Shown piece by piece: positions 53,664 to 64,000 of a DNA stretch of 64,000 nucleotides. This DNA is from Perca fluviatilis (taxonomy: Eukaryota > Chordata > Actinopteri > Perciformes > Percidae). Within the stretch, counting starts at the first letter, position 1. Each line of letters starts with the position of its first letter. The position numbers and the translations under genes were made by a program. The notes beneath the pieces are model-generated. The model did not search any database and was not told the DNA's origin. It saw only the letters and a list, made by a program, of their open reading frames with translations. The stretch spans positions 2,633,068 to 2,697,067 of the forward strand of contig NC_053116.1 of the NCBI RefSeq assembly GCF_010015445.1, written 5' to 3'.

Positions 53664-55162
53664 CCTCCTGTTGCCTTGATATTCTACCAACGGGTGTTTT
53701 CAAAAATGTTTTGAATTGTTTGGCTTCTGATCTTCTACAGATTGTAAACACATCTCTGCTCTCAGGTATCTTCCCACAGGCCCTGAAAACTGCAGTCATC
53801 AAGCCACTCCTAAAAAAGAACAATCTAGACACGACACTAATGAGCAACTATAGGCCAATATCAAACCTTCCATTTTTAAGTAAAATCATAGAAAAAGAGG
53901 TTTTTCAACAACTCAACCTTTTCTTATCGCTAAACAACAGTTTTGATGCCTTCCAGTCAGGTTTTCGACCACACCACAGCACTGAGACGGCTCTTGTTAA
54001 AGTCTTTAATGACATCCACTTAAACACAGATAGTGGCAAAATTTCAGTCTTAGTATTACTTGATCTCAGTGCTGCATTTGATACGGTAGACCATGACATA
54101 TTGCTTGACCGATTGGAAAACTGGGTTGGTCTTTCTGGTTCAGTACTAAAGTGGTTTGAATCCTATTTAAAGAATAGGGACTACTTTGTGTCTATAGGTA
54201 ATTATACATCTGAGCATACAAATATGACGTGCGGAGTTCCCCAAGGCTCAGTTCTGGGGCCTCTTCTGTTCAACATCTACATGCTTCCACTGTCTCAGAT
54301 TATGGAAAACAACAAAATAAGTTACCATAGTTATGCGGATGACACCCAAATTTACATAACCTTATCACCAGGGAACTATAGCCCAATACAACAATTAAAT
54401 ATGTGCATTGAACAGATTAATGATTGGATGTGCCAGAACTTTCTTAAATTAAATGAAGAAAAAACGGAGGTGGTTGTTTTTGGAGCAAAAGAGGAACGAT
54501 TGAAAGTCAGCGCTCAGCTTCAAACGACAATGTTAAAAACAACAGACAAAGCCAGAAATCTTGGTGTAGTCATGGACTCAGACCTGAATTTTAAAAGCCA
54601 CATTAACATAATTAAAAAATCAGCCTATTATCACCTTAAAAATATATCAAGGGTTAAAGGACTTATGTCTCAGCAGGATCTGGAAAAACTTGTCCATGCT
54701 TTTATCTTCAGTAGACTTGACTACTGTAACGGTGTCTTTACAGGTCTCCCCAAAAAATCAATCAGACAGCTGCAGCTGATTCAGAACCCTGCTACTCGAG
54801 TCCTCACTAAGACCAAGAAAGTGGATCACATCACTCCAGTACTGAAGTCTCTACACTGGCTTCCAGTGCCTCAAAGAATTGATTTCAAAATACTTTTACT
54901 GGTTTATAAATCACTAAACGGTTTAGGGCCAAAATACATTTCTGATCTGCTACTACATTATGACCCACCCAGACCTCTCAGGTCGTCTGGGACAGGTCTA
55001 CTTGTTGTCCCCAGAGTCAGAACTAAACAGGGGGAAGCAGCGTTCAGTTTTTATGCTCCACATATTTGGAACAAACTCCCAGAAAACTGCAGGTCCGCTG
55101 CAACTCTCAGTTCTTTTAAATCTAAGCTAAAGACCTATCTTTTTGATGTTGCTTTTCTTTAA
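53664..55162 (+). CDS. L2-type LINE reverse transcriptase, complete reading frame
   Basis: The frame is uninterrupted from the hAT junction to TAA at 55160-55162 (499 residues). It contains SNYRPISNLPFLSKIIEK, FQSGFRPHHSTETALVK, LLDLSAAFDTVDHDILLDRL (first catalytic aspartate), GVPQGSVLGPLLF and HSYADDTQIYI (catalytic YADD at 54332-54343). Beyond the RT core come NLGVVMDSDLNFKSHI, SRLDYCNGVFTGLPKKS and the C-terminal RTKQGEAAFSFYAPHIWNKL. The start ATG at 53573 lies in the hAT element, so it is not a true start. The enzyme would copy RNA at a nicked DNA end, but the upstream endonuclease is broken. Confidence 0.85.
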
Positions 55163-55376
55163 ATAATCTATTAACTTTAATTTCTTATACTGCACTGTAA
55201 CTTTTATTCTTATACTGCACTATCAATTTTATTCTTGTCTTTTAATGTTTTTAATTTGTTTATTAATGTTTTTAAATTGTTTTCAATTGTTTTTAACTGC
55301 TCTTTAATGTTTTATGTAAAGCACTTTGAATTGCCCTGTTGCTGAAATGTGCTATACAAATAAAGCTGCCTTGCCT

Positions 55377-55572
55377 TCTGGTTGACATTAGTTATAACCT
55401 TATTTATGACAAGTTCTTTTCTGAAAAATAACATTCAAAAACCTTTGACTGCTAACTAATCAATGAAAAGATTGTTTCAGTACATTGCCCAACAAAATTA
55501 TTTGAGTGGTTTTAGCCTGATAAACAAAAACTTACTCAATGAGATTATTTTCATGGCCCAATAAAAAAATAT
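55377..55572. other. Flank between LINE and hAT element
   Basis: About 200 bp of A/T-rich sequence with no gene. It may be the displaced end of a neighbouring hAT element. Confidence 0.4.
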
Positions 55573-55757
55573 TAGGGATGCACTGAATATTCGGCCAACC
55601 GAAATACTTTTATCACCGAAACAATACGGCCGAAAATGTTGTGATGACCAAACAGAAACCGCGACCTGCACGTGTGTCAGTACCCAATCCGATCCACCTG
55701 CAAAGCGTCTCCTAAGCAACGAGGTTGAGACGGACCACGGAGTGAAAACAATGAAAA

Positions 55758-56067
55758 GTGCTCTTAGAGTCTGTCAGCACACGTTTCACTGAGATCTATT
55801 CGGATCCTCTGCACTTCATCGCGACTGTACATGATCCGCGTTATAAAGACCATTACTTGGATGCGGAAATAAAGCAGGGCGCACGAGAAATGATCCAGGC
55901 CGCGATGGATGCGGAGAACCCGCGTGGAGACGGAGCGCGCACGGAGCAGCGCACGGAGCAGGAGGAGATCAGAGCGCAGAATCAAAGACTCGTCTCTCTG
56001 CACCAGATGAGGGGCATGCACCCTCGTTGTCTGATATGTTCAGTGAAATCCTGCAAGAAAGTGCAGA

Positions 56068-56072
<5 letters not shown>
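55758..56072 (+). pseudogene. hAT transposase, middle fragment
   Basis: The frame reads LLESVSTRFTEIYSDPLHFI, ATVHDPRYKDHYLDAEIKQG, then AREMIQAAMDAENP. The DPRYKDHY box is typical of the BED-type hAT transposase before its C-terminal dimerisation part. Catalytic residues and ends are missing, and the frame then enters an AAT run. It resembles the same region of the minus-strand gene at 56624-58141 (DPRYKDLYFDEDVKQSARE). Confidence 0.7.
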
Positions 56073-56108
<36 letters not shown>

Positions 56109-56118
56109 CAACAACAAT
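56069..56118. repeat. AAT/AAC microsatellite
   Basis: About 11 AAT units then several AAC units inside the deleted hAT. Confidence 0.95.
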
Positions 56119-58290
56119 AGGTAAGCTATTCTGTTCTTAGGCTACTGTATACTGTATGTGACTATCAGGTTGTAGCCATATTTCTGCTAGATATTTTTTT
56201 AATTAAACTTTAATATTAATTTATACAATTGCAATGCCTTGATTTTAGTAAAGTTAGTACACAGTCATAGCCATAAATGCAATGGTACTAATAATTGGCT
56301 TAATTTCTTTCGGTGTTTCGGTTTCGGTTTTGGTTTCCTCTTTTTTCGGTTTTCGGTTTCGGCCAAGAATTTTCATTTCGGTGCATCACTAAAAAAAAAA
56401 ATACATCAAGTGTAAATGCAAAAACAAGTGAAATAAATAAATTATGTTATTCATAAATACAAACATAAATAGGGCTATCTTTCACCTTGTGTATTTCTCA
56501 TACAGAATAAAACATTACAGTGTTTCAGAACTCACAGGCTGGAACATGGGGCATCTTATAAAACAAAAACAGTACCTCCACTTCTGATCATTAATGACAC
56601 ATGTCACCTGCTGTATCTCTGGCCTACTTCTTAATAAGATGCATGTTTTTCTTTACAAAGATAAGCATCTCTGCCTTGTCACAGCAAAGCCTATTTCTCT
56701 TTTCATCCAAGACATGAGACACAGAGCTGAATAACCGCTCACTCTTGGTGCTGGTGCATGGCGCACTAAGGTATTTGCGTGCCATTTGTGCGAGTTCTGG
56801 AAAACGCAGGTGGTTATTTCTCCAATAGCAGAGTGCGCTCTCACCTCTGGGAATAGTGGTCTCTGCCAGGAAAATACCCAGTTGTTGGGATACAGAGGTA
56901 CTTGTCCTCTCTGGTCCATTTTCTTCTAGAATCTCCTCAAACACATCATGCAGGGCGGGCCCTGCTCTGTCGGATCGTTGCCTCTTGCACTCTGTGTGAT
57001 GTGCGCGCTCTCCATTGCGCGTCCCATCCTCTGCACCGGCAGCAGGTGTGCCTCAAGTATTTCTCGAGCGCTTTGTTTAACATCCTCATCAAAGTAAAGA
57101 TCCTTGTATCTGGGATCCAAATAGGTGGCAAGGCAGAACATGGGATCGTACTGGATTTGATCGAAGCGTCTATTTACAGCCTCTAATAATGAGGTCTTTG
57201 TTGTTTTAACGCCGTGGTCTGTGTCAGCCCGCTTACTCAGAAGACGTCTCAGGGCTGTCACAGAGGGGATGACATCTGCAGCTGATGCTTCTGATGAGCT
57301 AACTTCTCTCGTCAATTGTTCAAATGGGGAGAGGAGTGTTATAAAGTTTTCAATTAATTGCCACTGATGAGCACGGAGAGTGGCCGGGAGGTCGTAGTCT
57401 GCGGCATATGTAGCAAGTGCGCGCTTTTGTTCCAGCAAGCTCTCCATCATATAAAATGTACTGATCCAGCGAGTGGAAACATCTTGCTGTAGCCTTTTTG
57501 GTTTCATTCCCAACTGGATCTGCACAGCCTGGAGACATGAATAGGCGAGGGGTGAGTGTTGAAAGTGGCCGACGATTTTTCGGCAAATAGCCACAACATC
57601 CGTGAGGCTGCGCTGGCTAAAAACACCGTCATGAATTGCCAGTTGCAGTGTGTGCACCATGCAGCTAAAACTAGCCAGACCACTGTCCATCATAGCTTTC
57701 GTCATATTCCTAGCATTATCTCTCACGACAGCATGCACTCTGGTTTTGTCGATTTTCCACGTCTGGAACATTTTCTCAAATGCCTCCGAGATGGCAGATG
57801 CTGAGTGGGTACCTGCGAACTCCTGGGAGTGCAATACTGCCTTCACCAGGTTGAAGTCCTTATCAATCCACTGTGCCGTGAGGCTAAGCATGCTCACAGG
57901 GCATACATCTGAACTCCGTATATCTGTGGTGAAACTGATTGCAGCGATGTCACAAGCCAGTAGCTCATGAATGTGCGTGGCCACAATGTTGTGGATTTCG
58001 GGGAGACAGACCTCGGCAAAGTGACGGCAAACTTCATCAGACTCCGAAAACCCACGTCCTCCACTACAGAGAAAGGCTGGTCATCTAAAGCGATGAACTC
58101 CATCACCTTGTTTGTTATTTGTTTTGCTTTGGCGCTGTCTGCAGGGCTCGACATTAAGGCTTGTCCGCTTGTCCGGGACAAGTGGATTTTTTTTCGGGCA
58201 AGTGGATGAGAAATTTACTTGTCCCACTGGACAAGTTAAAACTCAAACACAATAAAATGCCACTCATTACGTCTATTTTACCGATTTTAA

Positions 58291-61200
58291 ATGAATAAAC
58301 CCCCCCATAATCCGTCGAACCAGCGTCCAACTCGCCCGCAGTTTAAACATAGCTACATGTTTACATTTCTACCTGCCTCAGAAGAACCGAGAAGAACAGT
58401 GGTGGAGACGATGTTTCTTCAGGCTCCGCAGCCCGGACAAGTGCCAGGGAAAGCACCAAACAAAAAAAACCTTACAACAGCACCATACGAATTTAAAAGG
58501 GAAAGGAAATTTATCAACAGCTGGAAAGATGAATTTGACTGGGTCCGTTACGAAGGAGGAGAAATGTTCTGCGCCGTCTGCCGGGGGCAGCCCAACTTGG
58601 CTGACAAGTAAGTGACGTTAGCTAGCTAGCTAACATCGGCAGCTCTGTACCTAGCAAGCATTAGCAGCATATTTACGCGTAACGCAGCCTACACTTTTAA
58701 AGGATCTCTTGTTAAATCAGCCTCTGCCGGGTAGAAAGTGAAATTGTAGAAAAAAAAGCCTACCGAAGTTCAGTTAGCCATTGTCGTTAGCGATGCTAGC
58801 TAACGTTAGTTTGCTAGCTGTATATAACATTTCAGTGGATCTTGCAGCAGTTTGATTTACTGAAAATGATTAAGAAATGTTATATTCTACTAACCATTTG
58901 CCTACTTTAGCAAGTCACAGTATTTCCAAGCCCTGATAGTGTAACTGAGACGACACCGTAAATAATTCCTCTTTCAATTCCGTTTTTGTTGTTTAACAGC
59001 AATTTACTGGTGAAAGAAGTTATTTGTTAAAAGTTTTTGTTATTACATTTTTAATAAATCATTTAAATTCCCCTCTTTTTTTTGTGCTGTTCCGAAAATT
59101 GATCCCATTTGTGACTCATAACCGTGCATGAGCACTACGGTCACGCGCAAAGTGTCCCGGTTTTAGTCCCGGGAAATCTGGTCACCCTATTTATGTAACA
59201 AATAAAAATTGTAATAACACCTCAATTGTTACTTACATTATTTGTATAATATTACAGCTCATCTTCGTTGGTCAAAGGGACAAGTGCCTTCAGACATGAC
59301 ACACTGCTGTCCCACGGGATCAGCAAACGTCACCAGCACTGTGCTGTTGCTGAGAAAGCAAAAGGTCCTCATGCAAAAGTGCCAACTGTGGTCCAAGCAG
59401 TACAAAAAATGGACCCGGCCTTTTTTAATAAAATGAAGAATGTTATGCATACAGCCTATTACATTGCAAAAGAGGAGCAACCCTTCACTCAATTTCCTGA
59501 ACTTCATGGGCTCATCAACAGGACCGGTGGGACACTCCCAGACAGCTACAATTCAGACAAAGCTTGTGCTCGGTATGTCACACACCGACCAAATAAAACA
59601 CAAATACAATAGCCGAACAATGTTTTCTTGTGTGCAGTACCCAAAGTCTTAACATAATGTTGTTCTTTGTAGCTTCATTTGTAACATATATGATGTGGAG
59701 AGGGAAAAGCTAATGGAGAAGTTGAGGAATGCCAAACACTTCTCCATCATGATTGATGGGGCAACTGATGGTGGCAACATTGAAAATGAAGCTGTCTATG
59801 TCCGCTTCATGGCAGACGAAGGTCCAGTAAATGCTTTCCTCTCCATTCAGGCTGTTAAGCAAGGAAATGCTTCTGGGATCCTGGATGCCATATATGCAGG
59901 TAATGTGGAATGGTTGTATGGTAGATTAACTGTGTTTTCACTTCAAATATCATTATGATATTGGAATGCACAAATTAATTGACAAATGAGACTAATTTGG
60001 CTGCAACTCCCTTCATCCAGGGGTTTGTTTTTGCAATGCAATATCTATGCTTTCATGTTTACATTTTAATTTATGGTGCTCAACTGACTTCTCTTTTCTA
60101 TGTTTTTCTTCAAAGCATTTGAAGAAGCTGGCATTGATGACTGGAAGGACCAGCTAGTGGGATTTGGCAGTGATGGAGCAGCAGTCAATGTCGGATGCAG
60201 GAATGGGGTGTGGCGCGCGCGCTTCTGAGGGACATCCCATACCTCATCTCCATACACTGCATAGCTCATCGCCTGGAGCTGGGTGTGACTAAAGCAATTA
60301 AAGAAAATACCAACATGGTCCAGCTTCAGAATACACTGAAGAACCTATATGACCAGTACCACTACTCCCCCAAGGCTCTCAGGGAGCTTCACCAGATTGC
60401 TGAGGCCCTGGAAGAAAAGGTACTGAAGCCGTCCAACCTCCATGGTGCCCGATGGCTACCATATGTGCATCGTGCAACAAAGGTCAGTGCTAAATTAAAT
60501 ACAGCTTTTTAAGCAAATATTATTAATGAGTGATGCCAAATGCATATTATGTAATAATAATTCTCTTTTTTTTGTAGATTGCCTGTGATAGTTACTCTGT
60601 CCTCCTGGCTCATTTTGAGGACATGGCAAGCATGGAAAGGAGCCCCAAACCATCACCAGCTGTTGTTGGAAGAGCGAAACAAGTCACTGGGTATCTCAAG
60701 AACCTGCACCATTTAATCTTTCTACACTTCATGTGTGACACACTTGATCATCTTGCTCTTTTGAGCAAAGAGTTCCAGAAAGACAACAACACGGTTTGTC
60801 AAGCGGTTGAAAGCCTGGAGACGTGTTACTGGAACCTGACTGCACTCAAGACAGAAATGGGTCCACAGATGTCCAAAGTCTACGAGGCAGTGAAGACCAA
60901 TGGAGAATACAGAGGAGTGCAGTTCCAGGTTCGACATGGAGTTCCGAGCTTGGAAGCAGAACGAGCTGCAGTGATTGGTAAGGAGTGTTAGTTACATTAT
61001 GTAGATTTCCACTGTATTTTAATGTAGTGGCAATAGTGTAATTTAAATGATTATGTTTTGACCCAAACAGATGCCATCATCTTTCACTTAGAGGAAAAGC
61101 TGAGGGACCTTCAAAAGGGCAGTCCAGTCAGTAAATTTAAGGCCTTTGATCCCTCTTGCTGGCCCAAATGGGATAGGTCAGACGGCAGTGCTCAATTCAG

Positions 61201-61857
61201 GGAGAGTGGTCAGGAGGATCTGAGGGCACTGACTAGGCACTTCAGTGTCCTCCTGTGTAGGGAGGGCATAAGCACAGAAGATGTCATGTCCAACTTTCAA
61301 TACTACAAGGTCTTTGCCCAGGGGAGAACATCTGTTCCAATGAGGGACACATTCTTAAATATTCTGAAGTCAGGTGTGTGTACTACTGTAAGAATTTAAT
61401 ACAAATTCTGAATGATTACTGTAGAAGTTCCTTCTTAATAGCCTTTTCTATATGTAACACCTCCTGGTGGCAGGGAAGTATCAACAGTTAAAGTATCCTA
61501 AAACAGGATAAGCGAGACAAGGAAAACGTGGTGCCATTCAGTACGGTTGCTGTCATCAGAATAAGAGACCGATAAAATATAACCTTATATTTTCTTATCT
61601 TTTCAGATGAGAGATGTGAACAGTTCAGGAGTTTGGTCACACTCCTGAGAATTTACTTGGTCCTGCCAGTCAGCACAGCTGTGTGTGAGAGAGGGTTCTC
61701 AACCATGAAACGGATCAAGTCCGACTGGAGGACCAGCCTCAGCTCAGTCCAGCTTCAGAGGCTGATTTTTTTGTCAGTGGAGGGCCCAAAGTTGCAAGAC
61801 TTTGATGCTGGATTGGTGGTGGACCTGCAGCCAAAGGCAGCGCCGCCCAGGATTTAA
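58291..61857 (+). pseudogene. hAT transposase with TTF-type zinc finger, seven exons, one frameshift
   Basis: Exons by splice signals and frame: 58291-58607, 59258-59572, 59673-59899, 60116-60482, 60578-60977, 61071-61373, 61607-61857. All junction phases agree. The N-terminus has a TTF-type finger ([20 protein letters not shown], then SHGISKRHQHC). FSIMIDGATDGG holds the first aspartate (59755) and GFGSDGAAVNVG the second (60172). VSTAVCERGFSTMKRIKSDW in the last exon holds the glutamate (61687) and dimerisation region. Expected length is about 726 residues. The only defect seen is two extra bases in a GTGT/GCGC-rich stretch at about 60208-60225, causing a stop there. The protein would cut and paste element ends carrying CAGGGCTC. 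Assignment resembles ZNF862-like hAT genes. Confidence 0.88.
58640..59257 (+). other. Intron 1 of the hAT gene, with an older hAT end
   Basis: At 59090-59193 the minus strand reads TAGGGTGACCAGATTTCCCG and onward, a typical hAT end, inserted and truncated within the intron. The rest is plain A/T-rich intron sequence with CTAGCTAGCTAAC strings near its start. Confidence 0.5.
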
Positions 61858-62922
61858 CCCCTGGGAATCAAGGCATCGGTCCGAAGATACAGAGTAGGGT
61901 GGGCCATGCCTTCGCCATCCTAGGAAAATAAATATTGCAGGCCTAGGTAACAGGTTTTACTGCCTCGATATCGGTGTAAACGTTAAAGCTACTTGTAAAG
62001 CATATTGTTTAATATTACTTGTGCAGCAATGTGTTGATATTCAGGTTGCATTATTATTTGCTTATATATTTCAGAACCACATCTAAACTTCACATGTAAT
62101 GTAAAATACAACTTCATAGTTAACTTCATGTTCGAGTTGTAAATAAATCTTCCTGCATCTCAAAGATCTCTGGTTCAAGTTCTTACCTGACACCCTACAG
62201 CGGGCAAGTGTTTCAGTAGCCAGTTTTCAATAGGTTTTACAAGCCTATTGCCTATATTTTTGTAATATAATAAACACTGTTACTGGTTAGTTCGAATTTT
62301 GCATTTTTTTTATAAAATGATAAATCTTTACCCGGACAAGTGACTTTTGTGCACGGACAAGTGAAACGTAAATGTACTTGTCCGAAGGACAAGTGCCTCA
62401 AAAAGTTAATGTCAAGCCCTGTGTCTGGAGGCAGCTGTTTGGCTTTCTCAAACGCCGTGTCAATTGAGTCTTACCGGGGGTTTGCGCTTTCTTGGCGGCT
62501 TCATTTTTCCGTTTTTGGTCAGCTTGCAGGTAATCGCCGTACACCGCCTCGTGCCTGCTTCTCAAATGTCCAATGAGATTTGTTGTGTTAAATGACTGTC
62601 TAACAGCCCCCCCTCTTGAAATTTCAATGGAACACGTATTGCAAACTGCAAAACGCTGATCTTTCTCTGAAACTGTAAAATATTGCCACACGACCGCCAT
62701 CTTCTTTGTTTAATCTAAGTTACTGAGGAGAGTGCGCGGGTGCCCTCTTCCGTCTCGGTATCTCCCCCCGCCCAAATAAAAAGAGGGAAAAAAAAGTTTC
62801 TCCTGAGCACAGCGTTCATGACACATAATCATCGGCGAATGTCATTTTTATTTCCCGATGGCAGTTAACGAGGCAAATATCTCCCGTTACCGATGTTCAG
62901 CCGATGCATCGGTGCATCCCTA

Positions 62923-63496
62923 GTAATAACCTAATATACCATCATTACTGAGTTTAAACTACATTCTCGGTTATGTTTGCACTGAATAATTCATTCAATA
63001 AACAGAAACATAACTCTTGCAGCGCACATGAACAGCCCGAAAACCGCCACAGGCCAATCGTGTCTTAGCAACCATAACTAGGCGCAGGAGGTCTGTCAAG
63101 CTTTCGAGTGAGGGAAACACGCCGAAGTGTTGTGCAAAACCGATACGCGGTATCCTAAAAGTTTGGACAGGGTGGTGGAATTTGTTCCCTCCCCGAAACC
63201 AAAGGGGAGAAATGCCGGGCGTGTATCAAGCAGTGTGGGAGGCCCCATTCACAACTAAATGTTGACAAGATTAACAAAAACACTTAGTTAGCTACGTTTG
63301 CTCCAAGGCTAGAACACGCTAATGTTAGCTAGCTAGCTAACTCAGCACAGCAATGCTTGGAAATAATGACGGTTCTTTGTTCATAATGCATATATTTGAA
63401 CGTAAAATAAAGGACAATTCCTGCGCAAAACGAACCTAGGGGATAATAACAGATGTGTACCCACTCGATCGCTCTCTGGTACATGTTTTCATGCTA
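62923..63496. other. Flank with no supported gene
   Basis: Unique-looking sequence with GTTAGCTAGCTAGCTAAC (palindrome near 63324-63341). No coding signal. Confidence 0.4.
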
Positions 63497-63970
63497 ATCG
63501 AATGTGTTCGTAGCTTGAAACAAGCTAGTGCGGACCGCTGATTAGCTTACAACGCTAGCTAGTATTTGGGGCACAGGGAATCGCTATTTATACCACTAAA
63601 AAGGCTCAACATATCACCACACTTAACGGTAGCATAATGAGGGTCCCTAAATGTTAACAGAAGTATTGAGAATTAGATTGAAGAAAGAGATTATAAAGAC
63701 AGTCGCGTTCTTGTATACAGGCGGCCGCCGTCTTGGGAGCTATGGTCTTTCTAATCTATCATTTTAATAAACTGTCTGTACACTTACAATGTTCTCAATG
63801 CTTCGGTTAACATCTAGGGACCCTCATTATATTACCGTTGACGTGTGGTGATATTTGAGCCTTTTTAGTGGTATAAATAGCGATTTGTTTTTACTTTCCC
63901 TGTGCCCCGAATACTACTGTTGTAAGCTAATCAGCGGTCGGCGCTAGCTTCAAGCTACAAACACATTCAA
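63497..63970. repeat. Large inverted repeat near the window end
   Basis: The left arm 63497-63672 and right arm 63791-63970 are reverse complements over about 175 bp with scattered changes, for example CGCTATTTATACCACTAAAA at both, and CCGCTGATTAGCTTACAAC at both. The 118-bp spacer holds CAGGCGGCCGCCGTC. Similarity appears to continue weakly past 63970, so the real element may extend beyond the window. A fold-back or MITE-type element is likely. TATA-like strings (CTATTTATACC) lie in both arms. Confidence 0.8.
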
Positions 63971-64000
63971 TTTTGATGACATTAGGATTGCATATTATGT

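Larger units (their letters stand above)
51413..55376 (+). mobile_element. L2-type LINE, interrupted by a hAT element
   Basis: It begins in the endonuclease domain and ends with AATAAAGCTGCCTTGCCTT near 55376, the tail of fish L2-type elements. The interruption at 52476-53663 is a hAT element. The reverse transcriptase part after it has no stops. Confidence 0.85.
55573..56391 (+). mobile_element. hAT element, deleted, with AAT microsatellite
   Basis: TAGGGATGCACTGAATATTC at the left faces TTTCGGTGCATCACTA at the right, with CGGTTTCGGTTTTCGG-type repeats inside both ends. The TIR form belongs to the BED-finger hAT group. An internal transposase fragment is at 55758-56072. Flanks are A-rich, so a duplication cannot be confirmed. 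Confidence 0.7.
58142..62421 (+). mobile_element. Autonomous-type hAT element, nearly intact, 4.3 kb
   Basis: CAGGGCTCGACATTAA at 58142 faces TTAATGTCAAGCCCTG ending 62421. TGTCTG is repeated directly outside both ends (58136-58141, 62422-62427); hAT duplications are normally 8 bp, so two bases differ or were lost. GGACAAGT strings in both orientations occur near both ends. A seven-exon transposase gene fills the interior with one frame error. Confidence 0.85.
56624..62700 (-). pseudogene. BED-type hAT transposase, minus strand, split and frameshifted
   Basis: The N-terminal part (62700 down to about 62428) encodes a BED finger: AVVWQYFTVSEKDQRFAVCN, CSIEISRGGAVRQS and LIGHLRSRHEAVY, which binds the element ends. 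After the inserted hAT it resumes at 58141 with DSAKAKQITNKVMEFIALDD and VVEDVGF. A shift near 58040 precedes IAAISFTTDIRSSD (first aspartate) and HAVVRDNARNMTKAM (second), in a frame open from 57984 to 56926. TRWISTFYMMESLL and DPRYKDLYFDEDVKQ follow. Another shift near 56940 leads to KYLSAPCTSTKSERLFSSV, the dimerisation region with the expected glutamate, and a stop at 56624. Two frameshifts plus the insertion inactivate it. Confidence 0.85.
56392..62922 (-). mobile_element. BED-finger hAT element, minus strand, split by another hAT
   Basis: Its 5' end on the minus strand is TAGGGATGCACCGATGCATC at 62922. The transposase gene runs leftward to 56624. Its 3' terminal repeat was not seen; it may have been lost where the element at 55573-56391 sits. 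A plus-strand hAT fills 58142-62421. Confidence 0.75.

Overview
The window reads as a transposon-dense piece of a teleost fish genome, probably a percomorph. Evidence: vertebrate-style split genes with GT-AG introns; C2H2 zinc-finger genes of the fish type (acidic module followed by tandem TGEKPF-linked fingers); teleost-type hAT, Tc1, TTAA-site and L2/L1-like elements and tRNA-derived SINEs; and many CA/TA microsatellites. There is no bacterial-style operon, CRISPR array, rRNA or intact tRNA gene.

Layout. 1-4.8 kb: a decayed L1/Tx1-type LINE split by an L2-type LINE tail. 4.8-12.2 kb: a possible zinc-finger exon relic, a 27-bp minisatellite split by a hAT element that itself holds a MITE, other MITEs and a 2-kb hAT-like element. 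12.5-19.3 kb: a zinc-finger gene cluster with a duplicated symmetric acidic exon, a 7-finger terminal exon, a broken duplicate split by a MITE, and an isolated first exon. 19.4-31 kb: hAT elements with clear 8-bp target duplications, tandem repeats, a Myb/SANT transposon relic, a LINE fragment, MITEs, and an unrecognised acidic exon with three SUMO-interaction-like motifs. 31.9-32.6 kb: a second zinc-finger terminal exon, on the minus strand, with 8 fingers. 34-46.8 kb: MITEs, Tc1 copies, an L2 LINE whose 5' segment recurs inverted behind it, a TTAA fold-back element inside a Tc1 element, long TA/CA tracts, a SINE, and a three-level nest (hAT containing Tc1 containing hAT).

46.8-51.3 kb: the most unusual object, a 4.5-kb element with 12-bp terminal inverted repeats (TIRs). 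It carries a decayed gene for a DDE-like protein I cannot place in a named superfamily. Eight copies of a TCATNTGGGGCGACC-type motif sit only in its two non-coding flanks. 51.4-55.4 kb: an L2 LINE with a complete reverse transcriptase reading frame, interrupted by a hAT element that holds a SINE. 55.6-62.9 kb: a small hAT, then a minus-strand BED-finger hAT split by a 4.3-kb plus-strand hAT. The latter's seven-exon transposase gene is broken by one 2-bp frame error only. 63.5-64 kb: a large inverted repeat running toward the window edge.

Host genes probably amount to the zinc-finger cluster and the acidic exon at 28.8 kb. Zinc-finger arrays of this kind are expected to act as nuclear DNA-binding proteins, and such families often sit among repeats. 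Any functional link between these genes and the surrounding elements is inference. All superfamily assignments come from visible motifs, terminal repeats and target duplications; no database search was run.
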